The notes under the pieces were generated by a model. That model saw only the letters and a program-made list of their open reading frames with translations. It was not told the DNA's origin and did no database searches. Shown piece after piece: positions 35,501 through 43,665 of a stretch of DNA of 64,000 nucleotides; within the stretch, counting starts at the first letter, position 1, and every line of letters begins with the position of its first letter. The DNA comes from Microvenator marinus (lineage in GTDB: Bacteria > Myxococcota_A > Bradymonadia > Bradymonadales > Bradymonadaceae), in the NCBI RefSeq assembly GCF_007993755.1, contig NZ_CP042467.1, forward strand, positions 1,774,001 through 1,838,000. The letters run 5' to 3'. The position numbers and the translations under genes are program-made.

Positions 35501-35629
35501 GACACCATCGCGGTCTGTCAGTGCCCATGGCTGGCCTTCTGCAAGCTCATGCCAGGTCTCGACGTACTCTTCTGGATGGCTTGCCCCCTCGAGAAACGAG
35601 AAGTTTGATTTGCACCAGAGCGGAATCAT
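32564..35629 (-). CDS. dnaE2: Error-prone DNA polymerase DnaE2
   Basis: The translesion C-family polymerase of the ImuA/ImuB/DnaE2 mutasome (1021 aa). A PHP domain opens the protein (IPLWCKSNFSFLEGASHPEE). The palm Asp motif PPDIDLDISHERREE lies near residue 370, followed by the finger region (GRGSAANSIVCFCLEVT just before, MSIHPGGFLLG after). A helix-hairpin-helix and an OB fold come near the end (HYAGMVICRQRPSTASGIVF, MTMEDETGFVNVV). The length of ~1020-1080 and the short C-terminus fit DnaE2, not replicative DnaE1. The ATG overlaps the imuB stop (ATGA), so the two are coupled. Confidence 0.96.
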   Translation of the reverse strand: MIPLWCKSNFSFLEGASHPEEYVETWHELAEGQPWALTDRDGVHGIVRAWARAKELGARVIYGSELTLEQGTLVVLARDHAAYRTLCKLITKGRLRSEKGKSLILWSELLEHHEGLILIWRDGLIRPVLPKVAWQLKEVFGQRFYAGLSRHYLDREKAEEERLFKHSKELGIRCVAFPQILYHSAQRRRLQDILRCIKHGVKIHEAGRYLLPNASFGLRPISEFQKLYEDRQDAIAATYDIASECTFNLSQIRYVYPSEDLPDGKTSMQWLRDLAFEGAKMRYPEGISDEALRQLNYELDVIEKLEYPGYFLTMWEIVNFCRTQHILCQGRGSAANSIVCFCLEVTAVDPIKMKLLFERFISLERAEPPDIDLDISHERREEVIQWVYQRYGRNRAAMVANMVRYRPRSAIRDVGKALGIPETSLDRMAKMLSYRETPLLEDIESAGLKIDGPTTLQLLELTKEIQEFPRHMSIHPGGFLLGHEPVHHLVPIENATMADRTVIQWDKYDVEALDLFKVDLLGLGALTHLNKSFELLRRHRGVDLSMATLPQDDPETYEMICRAETVGVFQIESRAQMAMLPRLRPQKFYDLVIEVGIVRPGPITGDMVHPYLRRRNGEEPVTYPHPSLEPVLEKTLGIPLFQEQVMKLAVVAADYTPGEADQLRRDMAAWRSKGRIDQHRERMIKRMCAKGIEVEFAERVFAQIQGFGEYGFPESHAASFALITYATAYMRAHWPEEFACGLLNSQPMGFYTSATIVDDAKRRGVRFMPVDINVSEWDNTMQPLGQEFAIRMGLRMIKGISEVDGESILAARERAPFASVRDFAARTSVNRGLIRRLAESGAFESLGLTRREALWDAQALDKGTLPLPFETTARRPILDELTPFEAISWDYQTSFHSPRGHPMQTIRQDLQDRGMPSANDLLAQRDGAWTHYAGMVICRQRPSTASGIVFMTMEDETGFVNVVVFPKVYEQYRILTKTQVFLGISGRVQNQYGVVHVLAEYLWIPRFTDVNSVRLKSRDFH

Positions 35630-37134
35630 TCAGCCTCCCCGTGCAAGTACCACTGCCCGCGAGACTGATCCCAATAGACCCAAAACACATCCCCCCTCTC
35701 GGTTCGGGCGAGCCAATACTCGCGCGCAATTTCATCCTTTTGCGTCCACCATTGAGCCTCAACAAGAAAAGGACCGTGGGCTTCCACCACAGGTCCGGCA
35801 TCAAGCCCACGTAGAATCCAGCCTTCGAGTGGTTTTCTTTCGAAGCGCATGAGCGGCTCTGGTCGAAGCTGAATGCGCCTTACCAGACCGGCATTGGCGG
35901 GCAACTCCACGTGAATTTCGGCCGGGCGTTCGACCTTCAGACGAACATTCGAGGTAGGAAAGAGTTCGAACCCCTTTTCAGGGACGTGACTATTTCCCTC
36001 TCGCAATTCCAGAACACTCTCATCCCCAAATTCGGATCGGATACGCGCAAGGGCGTGAGACGCTGCCTCGAGGTCGCGTCGGCCTCCGGCAAAAAGCCCG
36101 AGCTGTTCTCGTCGAAGCTCCACACCCTCGACACGCAGAATTACAGACACAACCCCGCTTGGAATAACCAGGTTTTCTAGACGAAGACGCACAAGCTCAA
36201 GAATGCGAAGCTCATCAAGTGTAGGCCGCGCGGGGCGGATCTGGTGCTCGTGGGTATCGCCGCCACGAAGACATAGCACGAGTTCGAGCTCGAGCAGGTC
36301 TTGATGACGCGCCGCGAGTTGTAGAAGGAGGCCACGCAGCTCGCGTTTGATAATGAAGAGAAGTCGAGTCACCTCGGCCTCATCGTCTTCAAAATCAATC
36401 TTGGTCTCGAGGTCTTCTTCGAAGCGCAGGGGTGTCATTGGCAACGAGAGTTCGCCCCGAGCCAGCCGATGAAGCCGAGTCGCAAGCGCCCCGTACCTCT
36501 CCTGCACACCTGATGGTGGTAGCCTGACAAATTGCCCGACACTCCGAATCCCAAGTCGTGTCAGCGCGCTCAACACATCGGGTTCAAGGCCCACACGCTC
36601 GAGAGAAAGGGACTCAACAACCTGACACTCATCCTCATGGGTTTCAAAAACCCATGTTCCACGCCTCAGAGAGCGCGCCATTGCATAGGTATGAAAACGC
36701 GAGAACCCCACGACCGAGGCTGCAATAAACCCATACTCATCAATCTCGTGGACCAGGCCTTCTGACCAACGCTTCATGCCTCCAAAGAGGGGCGCAAGCC
36801 CTTTGACACACACCCAGAACACCCCCGATTCACCAGCGCGCTCAAAACGCGGGCTAAAATGCCCTAGAATCTTGCCAAGCTCCTCGAGGTGCGCTTCTAC
36901 CTCGGACTCATCGACCACTGCAGCCCGGAGGTTCCGGTCCAATGAGAGCCCGGCTGCATAACGCATTCCCGGCAAAATCCGATGCGCTCTCGCCTGCCTA
37001 TTGACCTCCAAAATCCGCCCCATCGGCTTGAGTTCATCCACAATAACAGCGGATACCTCACGGTAATCAGGATACCTGCGCATGATGATTTGAAGCGCCA
37101 CATAGGGCACACTAACGCATGCCAACGGGTCCAT
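35626..37134 (-). CDS. imuB: ImuB, non-catalytic Y-family polymerase-like protein
   Basis: The 502-residue hub of the mutasome that binds the beta clamp, ImuA and DnaE2. The N-terminus matches Y-family polymerases in fold (ALQIIMRRYPDYREVSAVIV, RILEVNRQARAHRILPGMRY), but the usual metal-binding DxDxFFAxVE reads VSVPYVALQI, as in other ImuB proteins that lack polymerase activity. A helix-hairpin-helix segment follows (DVLSALTRLGIRSVGQFVRL), then a little-finger-like region. Its 3' end overlaps dnaE2 by 4 nt, and its 5' end overlaps imuA by 23 nt. Confidence 0.92.
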   Translation of the reverse strand: MDPLACVSVPYVALQIIMRRYPDYREVSAVIVDELKPMGRILEVNRQARAHRILPGMRYAAGLSLDRNLRAAVVDESEVEAHLEELGKILGHFSPRFERAGESGVFWVCVKGLAPLFGGMKRWSEGLVHEIDEYGFIAASVVGFSRFHTYAMARSLRRGTWVFETHEDECQVVESLSLERVGLEPDVLSALTRLGIRSVGQFVRLPPSGVQERYGALATRLHRLARGELSLPMTPLRFEEDLETKIDFEDDEAEVTRLLFIIKRELRGLLLQLAARHQDLLELELVLCLRGGDTHEHQIRPARPTLDELRILELVRLRLENLVIPSGVVSVILRVEGVELRREQLGLFAGGRRDLEAASHALARIRSEFGDESVLELREGNSHVPEKGFELFPTSNVRLKVERPAEIHVELPANAGLVRRIQLRPEPLMRFERKPLEGWILRGLDAGPVVEAHGPFLVEAQWWTQKDEIAREYWLARTERGDVFWVYWDQSRGQWYLHGEAE

Positions 37135-37753
37135 AGCACCTCCTCTCTACTCTCCAATTTCCTCCACCCTTATTGCGTTGTGCGTGTACTGAACACACGA
37201 GCTCTCTGCCCCTGGACTCCTTGGTCACCTCCACACTAAGCGCCACCATACTCCCCAAACTTCGATGTTCTTCAGACTCCTCCGAGCGTGTCAGACACAC
37301 CACCGCGCTCTGATGCTTATGCGCCCCTTGCATCAAACGGTTTTGCATGGGCTCAGGGACGTTCAGATCCTCACCAAGGTCGAGAATAATCAGCCCAAAA
37401 GCACCTGAGCGAAGCACGTGTTCGGCGGCCCTCGCACCGAGCTTTGCTCCGTGTACTCGGACGATGACGAGAGCCCCGAGATCGATCCCCTGCTCCGCCA
37501 TATCTGGCGGATAGAATAACGAGTCATTGGTCATGATCCAGGCAATAGGCTCGTAGGCTGTTTGAGCCTCTTTAAGCAAAGACAAAGCGGTGCTCAGCCC
37601 TGCCGGTGACCCCACGCTCCGCACCTCCACGAGCTTACCCTTCACCGCAGCCAAATCGAACGAACCACGACTCTGAGACTGCCGTGCTTCGAGCTCACGG
37701 CCGGTAGTGATGAAAGGAGAGTTTAATAACGATTTGGCGAGCGCAGACTTCAT
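37112..37753 (-). CDS. imuA: ImuA, RecA-like mutasome protein
   Basis: A 213-residue RecA-fold protein. It lacks a clear Walker A motif at the start but has the RecA-like order GSPAGLSTALSLLKEA, IAWIMTNDSLFYPPDMAEQG, LGALVIVRV and FGLIILDLGED, then VVCLTRSEE. It works with ImuB and DnaE2 in damage-induced mutagenesis. I chose the ATG at 37753: the frame continues upstream to a TTG at 37789, but that stretch contains the palindromic operator, and the protein family normally begins with a helix such as MKSALAKSLLNSPF. No ribosome site precedes 37753, so the transcript may be leaderless or start nearby. Confidence 0.85.
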   Translation of the reverse strand: MKSALAKSLLNSPFITTGRELEARQSQSRGSFDLAAVKGKLVEVRSVGSPAGLSTALSLLKEAQTAYEPIAWIMTNDSLFYPPDMAEQGIDLGALVIVRVHGAKLGARAAEHVLRSGAFGLIILDLGEDLNVPEPMQNRLMQGAHKHQSAVVCLTRSEESEEHRSLGSMVALSVEVTKESRGRELVCSVHAQRNKGGGNWRVERRCYGPVGMR

Positions 37754-37765
37754 ACTCAAGAACAT

Positions 37766-37777
37766 GAACACATGTTC
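37766..37777. promoter_or_regulatory. Putative LexA operator (GAAC-N4-GTTC) of imuA
   Basis: The dyad GAACACATGTTC matches the GAAC-N4-GTTC type of SOS box. It lies 13-24 nt upstream of the imuA start and overlaps a region with a perfect TTGACA (minus strand 37789-37784), where bound repressor would block RNA polymerase. The cassette is SOS-controlled in many bacteria. lexA itself is not in the window. Confidence 0.65.
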
Positions 37778-37810
37778 AGTACATGTCAAGATGCTCGCCT
37801 ATAGAGAAAT

Positions 37811-37840
37811 AAAAAAGGCCTCACCAAAACGGCGAGACCT
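37811..37840 (-). terminator. Terminator of the TadE/TadG-like operon
   Basis: On the minus strand AGGTCTCGCC and GGTGAGGCCT pair across a GTTTT loop and are followed by TTTTTT. It lies 28 nt beyond the stop of the exported protein gene and insulates imuA. Confidence 0.8.
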
Positions 37841-37867
37841 CACGAAAAACCAATTCTCATCAGCAAC

Positions 37868-38902
37868 TTAGAAAGCCTCCACCACAGTTACACTCGTTTC
37901 ACCAAGTTTTGTGTCTGGAGCGATCGCAATAAAGGCATCGAGCCCCTCGCGACTGAACGACATGATCTTACCCTCTGGCACCCCACCGATATAAGCACGC
38001 GCAAACTCAACGGCTTTTGAACCGTCAGAAAGCTCAAATCCGCGGCTTCTCATGGCTGTTTCGTAGAAACCCACCAGATCGTCGGTCGAGCGACCACCGT
38101 AGAAATGGCCGATCCGATAGCGATGCGATTTATCCAGGCTCTTCATCTGCGAACCCACTGAACACCCCATACACACAGGGGTCTCCATGATCGGGTTCAC
38201 ACCTGCCTTTTGAGGGTTACCCATAGCCTCGAAATTGGTGTTATCCCCGCTCCACATGCTGGTAACACGCGTGTAATTAGGCCCGAGAGCCTGAGCATCA
38301 ATGAAGCGCCACGCACCCATCTTTGTGCCCAACCTGTCGATCTGATCGATCTGCCAATCCGCAAAGAGCTCCTCTAGCGAATCATGCCGATCGTCCTTTG
38401 GAACCATGCCGCCCATCGCCACGTAGCCTTCGCGTCTCTCGAGCGGAACCACGCCCCCATTGAGAATCGCCTCGTTATAATCGAGCTCGTCTTCGTTGAG
38501 ATTGATGCGCTTGGGATCAAGTGAGGCAAAATCATCCAGGGTGCGCTTGTACTTACCCTCAGGGACCTCCAGAAACTCCTTCTTGTTGATCCCAGCCTCT
38601 ACAAAACGCTTCTGATAAGCTTCTAGAATCTCGGTCGGAGAGCGTTCGGTATAATTGACTGCAAAATACACGAGCTGCCCATTGAGCTCATAAGGCTTCG
38701 GTTTAAGACCGCTACTCTCCACGACCTTGGCAAAGTCTTCATCGTAGAGCGCCTTAGTGGTCGTGAATGTAGCGATATCAGCTTCCGCCTCAGAAACCTC
38801 ACCATCAGGCTGGGTCACGAGCATCACACCTGCCACACCGGCGATAATCGCACCGGCGAGCCCGAGTTTGCCAAATACTTTAAGAGTGGAAAATGTCTTC
38901 AT
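37868..38902 (-). CDS. Exported protein of the TadE/TadG-like operon
   Basis: A 344-residue protein with an N-terminal signal anchor (LGLAGAIIAGVAGVMLVTQ). I do not recognise a domain. The mature part contains a CxxC (ETPVCMGCSVGSQM), a tract TERSPTEILEAYQKRFVEAG, and RSTDDLVGFYETAMRSRGFE; the latter two look like a duplicated helix of the kind seen in proteins that end 'hYxxxLxxxGW'. Its ATG overlaps the TadE gene stop by 4 nt, so it belongs to that operon and may assist pilus or surface assembly. A strong terminator follows. Confidence 0.7.
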   Translation of the reverse strand: MKTFSTLKVFGKLGLAGAIIAGVAGVMLVTQPDGEVSEAEADIATFTTTKALYDEDFAKVVESSGLKPKPYELNGQLVYFAVNYTERSPTEILEAYQKRFVEAGINKKEFLEVPEGKYKRTLDDFASLDPKRINLNEDELDYNEAILNGGVVPLERREGYVAMGGMVPKDDRHDSLEELFADWQIDQIDRLGTKMGAWRFIDAQALGPNYTRVTSMWSGDNTNFEAMGNPQKAGVNPIMETPVCMGCSVGSQMKSLDKSHRYRIGHFYGGRSTDDLVGFYETAMRSRGFELSDGSKAVEFARAYIGGVPEGKIMSFSREGLDAFIAIAPDTKLGETSVTVVEAF

Positions 38903-39954
38903 GGGCTTATACTCGCTGGATTCGTGGGCACAGGTCCCTCAAAGAACTCACCCGCGTTACCAATCACATTATTGAAGAAATCGAGGACATTGCCGCCTGC
39001 GCTCGAGGCATTGGCCCCACCGCACGCCCCGCCGCCCCGAATATCTCGGAGAAGGTCCATAGAGTCCATGGCGTCGCTAAGACCAAAAGAGCCGCTCGTA
39101 ATGCCCTCCATCTGACTCATACAATCTTCCGTGTCACCTGTATCTGCAGACGTACTCAGATCCATCTCAAAGGCGAGCATCTTATGATTGTAGGCCTCGT
39201 CATCAGCCAAATAGAGGCGTGCCACGGCAAAACTAATCCACTTGGACGTAGGACGAGTCGGCGCAGCGATATGTTGATAGGTCTCAACCTTCCAATCACG
39301 CCCCATAAACGAGCGTGTCTCGTCAAATTTACCCTCAGCAACTCCGTACCTTAAGCCCGCTGCAAGGGCTGGACGTGCGCCCGCCGTGTCGAGGAACCCG
39401 TTGACGAATCCCGTCCAACCTTGGCCGTTATCAAACCCACCTAGGTTCACCAGGTCCGAGTTCCAATCGTTGGTAAACGTGACCTGATTTCCAAAATCGG
39501 TCTCGATCTCAGACGTCACGGAGGGCACGCTCATATGCAACTTGGCAGGCTCGATCTCCATGGTCTGCGCGGTGTCCGAAGGGGGACCGGCGAGAAGCGC
39601 CCGCGAATATGACTCCATCATATGGCCCGCACCGATCGGCACCGAATCAAACACGGCATCGGCCGCCAAATCTCGGCCGCTCGACGTCTCGCTATGGTAA
39701 ACCACGGCTCGACCAGCACCCGAAATCGGATGGATCACCCAGTCGAAAGGGATCCAATCCGTCTGGATTTCTTTGAAATGCTCCATGCCGCGTGCATACG
39801 CCGTAGATTGGCCTTGAATAGCGAGGTCTTGAATCCCATGCAGATGAAGAATCCCCACAAAACTCATTACGAAGATCGGCAACGTAATGACAAACTCAGT
39901 CATCGTCGCGCCATCCTCGTTATCCCACACACGTAGTCGTCTAAAAAACTTCAT
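38899..39954 (-). CDS. TadE-like pseudopilin
   Basis: A 351-residue protein of TadE type. A short basic leader (MKFFRRLRVWDNEDGATMTE) precedes the hydrophobic helix FVITLPIFVMSFVGILHLHG, with the conserved Gly-Ala-x-x-x-Glu at the processing site. TadE-like pseudopilins are cut by a TadV-type prepilin peptidase and support Flp/Tad pilus assembly. The C-terminal part is longer than in classical TadE and unrecognised, with a Gly-rich GGGACGGANASSAGGN stretch. Both ends overlap neighbours by ATGA. Confidence 0.75.
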   Translation of the reverse strand: MKFFRRLRVWDNEDGATMTEFVITLPIFVMSFVGILHLHGIQDLAIQGQSTAYARGMEHFKEIQTDWIPFDWVIHPISGAGRAVVYHSETSSGRDLAADAVFDSVPIGAGHMMESYSRALLAGPPSDTAQTMEIEPAKLHMSVPSVTSEIETDFGNQVTFTNDWNSDLVNLGGFDNGQGWTGFVNGFLDTAGARPALAAGLRYGVAEGKFDETRSFMGRDWKVETYQHIAAPTRPTSKWISFAVARLYLADDEAYNHKMLAFEMDLSTSADTGDTEDCMSQMEGITSGSFGLSDAMDSMDLLRDIRGGGACGGANASSAGGNVLDFFNNVIGNAGEFFEGPVPTNPASISP

Positions 39955-41711
39955 TTTTCAAACCCGTCGTGTTGTTTGTCCACAGTATACGGGTCCGTAG
40001 CGCGCTCCATATAGAACGCGTCATTCGCCATCCCCGTGAGATAGTTAAGCCCCTGCCCAAGCTGCCCTGAGAGGTTCGTCATAGAATTCAGATCCGGGAA
40101 ACTTGCGCCCTCTCCGTACAAATAGGCGAGTGGAGCAAGAGGAATCATGAACGCGAGAGCGTCGTGGTAAATCTTGTCCAAATCGTCCAAAGACTCCGTC
40201 TCATTTGGCAGAGCGAGAGGTCTCAAGCGCGAGGTCCAATGCGGCTCCCACATATTCGGCTCATTCAGAAGGTTCGCGAGATATCCAAAGATCTGACCGG
40301 CGAGTGGGATCTGATTAATCCCACTCATATTTGCCGCCAGACTACCGGCGATGCCTTTATCGAAGACCATTTCACTCTTTGAAATGGTCCAATATCCTTC
40401 GTTTGAGAAGAGTACCTTTCTGGCACCCATCGAATAGTCCTGCTCCATAAACTGAAGCTTCTGGCGCCCACCATCATTGGCGTTGCGACCATCCCCGTGC
40501 TTATAGCCGACCACAACATTCTGTGTGGCTCGAAGCCATTTATCCGGCGTCTCACTTCCCAAGATTCCAGAAATGGGGTTGGTCGAAACACTCACCTTGA
40601 TTTCATAAGGAAGCACCTCGTGACCGAGCGTCAGACCCGAGACCACACAGCCGAGCGGAAGGTTCATGATCTCAAGCGTTGTCACCAGCGTTTGCGGCGC
40701 GATCTTGGCTCCTGATGGCGCGGAAGTATCTCGCCAATAACCCTCACTTTTCCCGTTTCGCCAGTGGTCGTGATAGTACTGCACAAGCCAGAATTCCGGA
40801 GAGGTCAGCATACCGCCGCAGAGCTTGGCGTGAGAGACAAATTTGGGAACCCCAATGCTGCCGAGAGGCCCAAATGAGGCAGCATCCGGAATCTGTTCGA
40901 TCGGCAGGCTATCCTTCTCATTGGTCATCCTGAAAATATCGTCAGGAGCCGGCACCGTTGAACCAAAAATGCCGTTGATGGCATTGAGGCCAAAGCGCAC
41001 TTTTTCGCGAAGCCGAGTCGCATCACCCTCAGGAATTGGCGCGGTTCCCACTAGAGTTGCCCCGTTTCGCATACCGCGCGTGACAGCCTCACCCCAGCCC
41101 CACCACGGGGCGATCTTCTTCATATAACCCTGGTAATAATCGAGTGCAGCGACCTCACGAATAGAGCGCCCCACCTCATCGCCTCCGGCTCCGAGGCCGT
41201 AAAGGCGGCCTCCATTGATGGCAATGAACTCAACCACCTCCAACATGAGTTGCACCACCCCTTTGAGGCCTTCTATCGCGTTCACAATCGCCTGATAGGC
41301 GTTGGCAATCGGAATCGCACACCCCACGATGGTCACGCACGCTGGCAGCGTCTTGACCGCTTTGGCAGCCTTAATCCCAGCAACCGCCATATAATAAGCC
41401 GACGCCTCCACGAGCGCTAAGAATGCCGCGATATAGAGCGTGTTGTACCCATAAAGTATGCGCTTCTGGATATTGGTATACGCGATCATATTCATAGAGC
41501 GCGCTTTAACCGTAGCTTGACTTAGTGCAGCTGCGTCCGCCCCCTTTTGAACTTCGATCTTGTCGCGGGCACCTTTACCGGCATCCCACATCATCATGGT
41601 GCTCATGAAGATGATAAGAAGGCCAGCTAAACAGAGGAGCGCGATAGCCCCGTCCTGATTGCCGTGGAAGCGCTTGAGCTGCGTGTGTATTCGACTCGTT
41701 AGGGTATTCAT
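39951..41711 (-). CDS. TadG-like (Tad domain) protein
   Basis: A 586-residue protein starting at the ATG at 41711 with GGGAG 8 nt upstream. The N-terminal GNQDGAIALLCLAGLLIIFM is the Tad-domain (TadG-type) helix preceded by G-A-I. The pattern RDKIEVQKGADAAALSQATV fits the 'D-x-x-AxxxAADAAALA' region of TadG-like proteins. The remainder is large and extracytoplasmic, without a von Willebrand domain that I can see. Several Trp/Gly-rich stretches (IAPWWGWGEA, NGKSEGYWRD) are present. It sits between two TadE-like genes. Confidence 0.7.
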   Translation of the reverse strand: MNTLTSRIHTQLKRFHGNQDGAIALLCLAGLLIIFMSTMMMWDAGKGARDKIEVQKGADAAALSQATVKARSMNMIAYTNIQKRILYGYNTLYIAAFLALVEASAYYMAVAGIKAAKAVKTLPACVTIVGCAIPIANAYQAIVNAIEGLKGVVQLMLEVVEFIAINGGRLYGLGAGGDEVGRSIREVAALDYYQGYMKKIAPWWGWGEAVTRGMRNGATLVGTAPIPEGDATRLREKVRFGLNAINGIFGSTVPAPDDIFRMTNEKDSLPIEQIPDAASFGPLGSIGVPKFVSHAKLCGGMLTSPEFWLVQYYHDHWRNGKSEGYWRDTSAPSGAKIAPQTLVTTLEIMNLPLGCVVSGLTLGHEVLPYEIKVSVSTNPISGILGSETPDKWLRATQNVVVGYKHGDGRNANDGGRQKLQFMEQDYSMGARKVLFSNEGYWTISKSEMVFDKGIAGSLAANMSGINQIPLAGQIFGYLANLLNEPNMWEPHWTSRLRPLALPNETESLDDLDKIYHDALAFMIPLAPLAYLYGEGASFPDLNSMTNLSGQLGQGLNYLTGMANDAFYMERATDPYTVDKQHDGFEK

Positions 41712-41715
41712 TCGA

Positions 41716-42708
41716 CTACTCCCAGGACGAGAATGGGTTGATTCCACCGCCCAAGAAACTCAAGAATGAGCGCGGAGGCGTTGGATTGGGCTCGATTTGG
41801 GTCGGAAGCTCATAAGCACGTGAAATCCGCGTATAAGCCTCGAGTCCGCGACGCTCGCCGAAGATAAATCCGACCATCGGCATGACCTGTTTTAAGTCGT
41901 AGTGAACCACCGTTTTGATCTTGCCACCGGAGACCGAGTAGCTTGCCTCGGTATTGCAGTAGGCGACGTAGAATTTGAGCGGACCGCGTAGCTCAAAGGC
42001 GTCCTTATCATAACCCTTGACGATGGTTTCGTTGCGGTTGGAGCCTATAGAACGCGCACCGGCCAGACCTTTGATGGCGCTCACGGAAAGGCCCACTCCT
42101 GTGCCGACACCTTCAATCCCCACGCTCGCAAAAGCTGCCAACTTCGCCTCGAATTGAGGCGAGGTATCGCACGACTCACGAAACATCGAGGGAGCCGTCG
42201 GAGTCACAACGCTCGCTGCCGCAATTCGGGCCCGCTCCGCCACCTGAGGACCTGTCAGTCCGCCATTTCTCTTCGAGCCCGTGGTTTCAGGCTGCCAGAG
42301 ATAAACCGTACGACCCGCCTGAAATGCCGAGAGACTCGTCAACATGGCGGCCGTGTTATTGATGGTGAGCTGCAACAATCCAAAAAGTAGAAGGAGAAAC
42401 ACGGGGAAAACGATCAAGGTCTCGGTCAGGACTGTGCCACGACTAAGTTTGACCACCCGCGGCTCGGATCGTTGTTTGTGCAGGCGCCCAATCTGCATCA
42501 TGAGCAGCCTTGCCATGGCCCAAAGACACGCCGAAAGCCCAAGATGGAGTAGAATTTCTCTGGTGTTCTGTTCCAGGAATCCGTGCGCCTCAGCCGTCGC
42601 CAATGCGCTCGCCACCTCCGCAGAACCAAAACTCCATATCGACACGCAGAACACCACCCCGACGGCTATGGCATCTGCTATCAACATCAAAATGAGTCGT
42701 GCATTCAT
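41716..42708 (-). CDS. TadE-like protein with extra N-terminal membrane helices
   Basis: A 330-residue protein. Two hydrophobic helices open it (ILMLIADAIAVGVVFCVSIW, HLGLSACLWAMARLLMM). A basic stretch leads to a TadE segment RGTVLTETLIVFPVFLLLLF with the conserved Thr-Glu at the fifth position. The C-terminal region is extracytoplasmic. The composition (helices before TadE) is unusual: it may be a fusion of a small membrane protein with a pseudopilin. First gene of the operon that runs to 37868; the next gene starts 4 nt downstream. It is divergent from the sirtuin gene. Confidence 0.7.
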   Translation of the reverse strand: MNARLILMLIADAIAVGVVFCVSIWSFGSAEVASALATAEAHGFLEQNTREILLHLGLSACLWAMARLLMMQIGRLHKQRSEPRVVKLSRGTVLTETLIVFPVFLLLLFGLLQLTINNTAAMLTSLSAFQAGRTVYLWQPETTGSKRNGGLTGPQVAERARIAAASVVTPTAPSMFRESCDTSPQFEAKLAAFASVGIEGVGTGVGLSVSAIKGLAGARSIGSNRNETIVKGYDKDAFELRGPLKFYVAYCNTEASYSVSGGKIKTVVHYDLKQVMPMVGFIFGERRGLEAYTRISRAYELPTQIEPNPTPPRSFLSFLGGGINPFSSWE

Positions 42709-42861
42709 CTCTTTTCATCCCATGTTACGATTCATGGCCCAACTGACTGTAGATGCAGCAAATTCTATTCCAAAACAGACTTTTTAGAACATATGGTGCT
42801 TCACGACAAACCCTTGAGCCAAACTGTCACACCTGTGATTTCAAAACACCCCGGATTTAGG

Positions 42862-43614
42862 ATGAGTGACCAACTAAAAACATGGATCGAGCAGGCAAAG
42901 AACATCATCGTTTTGACCGGTGCAGGAATCTCAGCGGAAAGCGGAATCCCCACCTTTCGAGACGCACTTGAGGGACTCTGGTCAAACTATTCTCCAGAGG
43001 AATTGGCCACACCAGAGGCCTGGCAACGACAACCTGAACTCGTCTCCAAATGGTACGAAGACCGCCGCGAAAAAGTGCTGGCGTGCGAGCCCAACCCCGG
43101 CCATGAGGCCATCGCAAATTTCCAGATTTGGGCGGAACATGCGGGGAAACGGGTCACAGTTCTGACCCAAAACGTGGACGGGCTTCACTTCAGGGCTGCC
43201 GAAAAAGCAGGCGCAAACACGGCCGATATCATCGAAGTCCACGGCTCATTGCTGAGATGGCGCTGCACTAAAACCCAAAAGGAAACGCTCGACCTTCCCA
43301 GCCCCTTTCCTCAACACCCGCTGCCATCTGCCGATGGCGGCTTCTTAAGGCCAGCAGTCGTTTGGTTCGGAGAATTCCTTCCTGAAGCAGCGCTCAAACG
43401 GGCGGCAGAGGAATTGAGCCACGTAGATCTCTTCATCTCGATCGGCACCAGCGGCAACGTCTACCCGGTCGCGGGCTGGTTGTTTGACGCGAAACGCGCA
43501 GGCGCGAAGACCATGGAGGTCAATCGCGACCCCTCGCAATTCTCCTCTGAATTCGATATCAGCCTGAGGGGTAAGGCCGGCGAGCTATTGCCTTCTTTGC
43601 TTCCACACAACTAG
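42862..43614 (+). CDS. Sir2-family NAD-dependent deacylase lacking zinc cysteines
   Basis: A 250-residue class III-type sirtuin. The NAD pocket is intact (VLTGAGISAESGIPTFRDA, TQNVDGLH, then EVHGSL with the catalytic His). The Tyr/Arg pair that marks desuccinylases is present in KWYEDRREKV. The usual four zinc Cys are not: after HGSLLRWRC only that one Cys remains, and the second CxxC is replaced by FPQHPLPSADGG before LRPAVVWFGEFLP. The ATG at 42862 gives the normal family N-terminus; an in-frame ATG at 42793 would add 23 residues. It lies 51 nt before the mutase gene. Acyl-CoA metabolism next door suits a deacylase, but this is inference. Confidence 0.88.
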   Translation: MSDQLKTWIEQAKNIIVLTGAGISAESGIPTFRDALEGLWSNYSPEELATPEAWQRQPELVSKWYEDRREKVLACEPNPGHEAIANFQIWAEHAGKRVTVLTQNVDGLHFRAAEKAGANTADIIEVHGSLLRWRCTKTQKETLDLPSPFPQHPLPSADGGFLRPAVVWFGEFLPEAALKRAAEELSHVDLFISIGTSGNVYPVAGWLFDAKRAGAKTMEVNRDPSQFSSEFDISLRGKAGELLPSLLPHN

Positions 43615-43665
43615 GCGATGCATTAAGGTCGGGCCCGAAATCCAAGTCTTCTCCTGTGAGAAATT

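Noticed and set aside
42583-42861. Longer sirtuin with ~93 extra residues
   Set aside because: Most of the extension is antisense to the TadE-like gene, and the family begins just before the VLTGAGIS motif.
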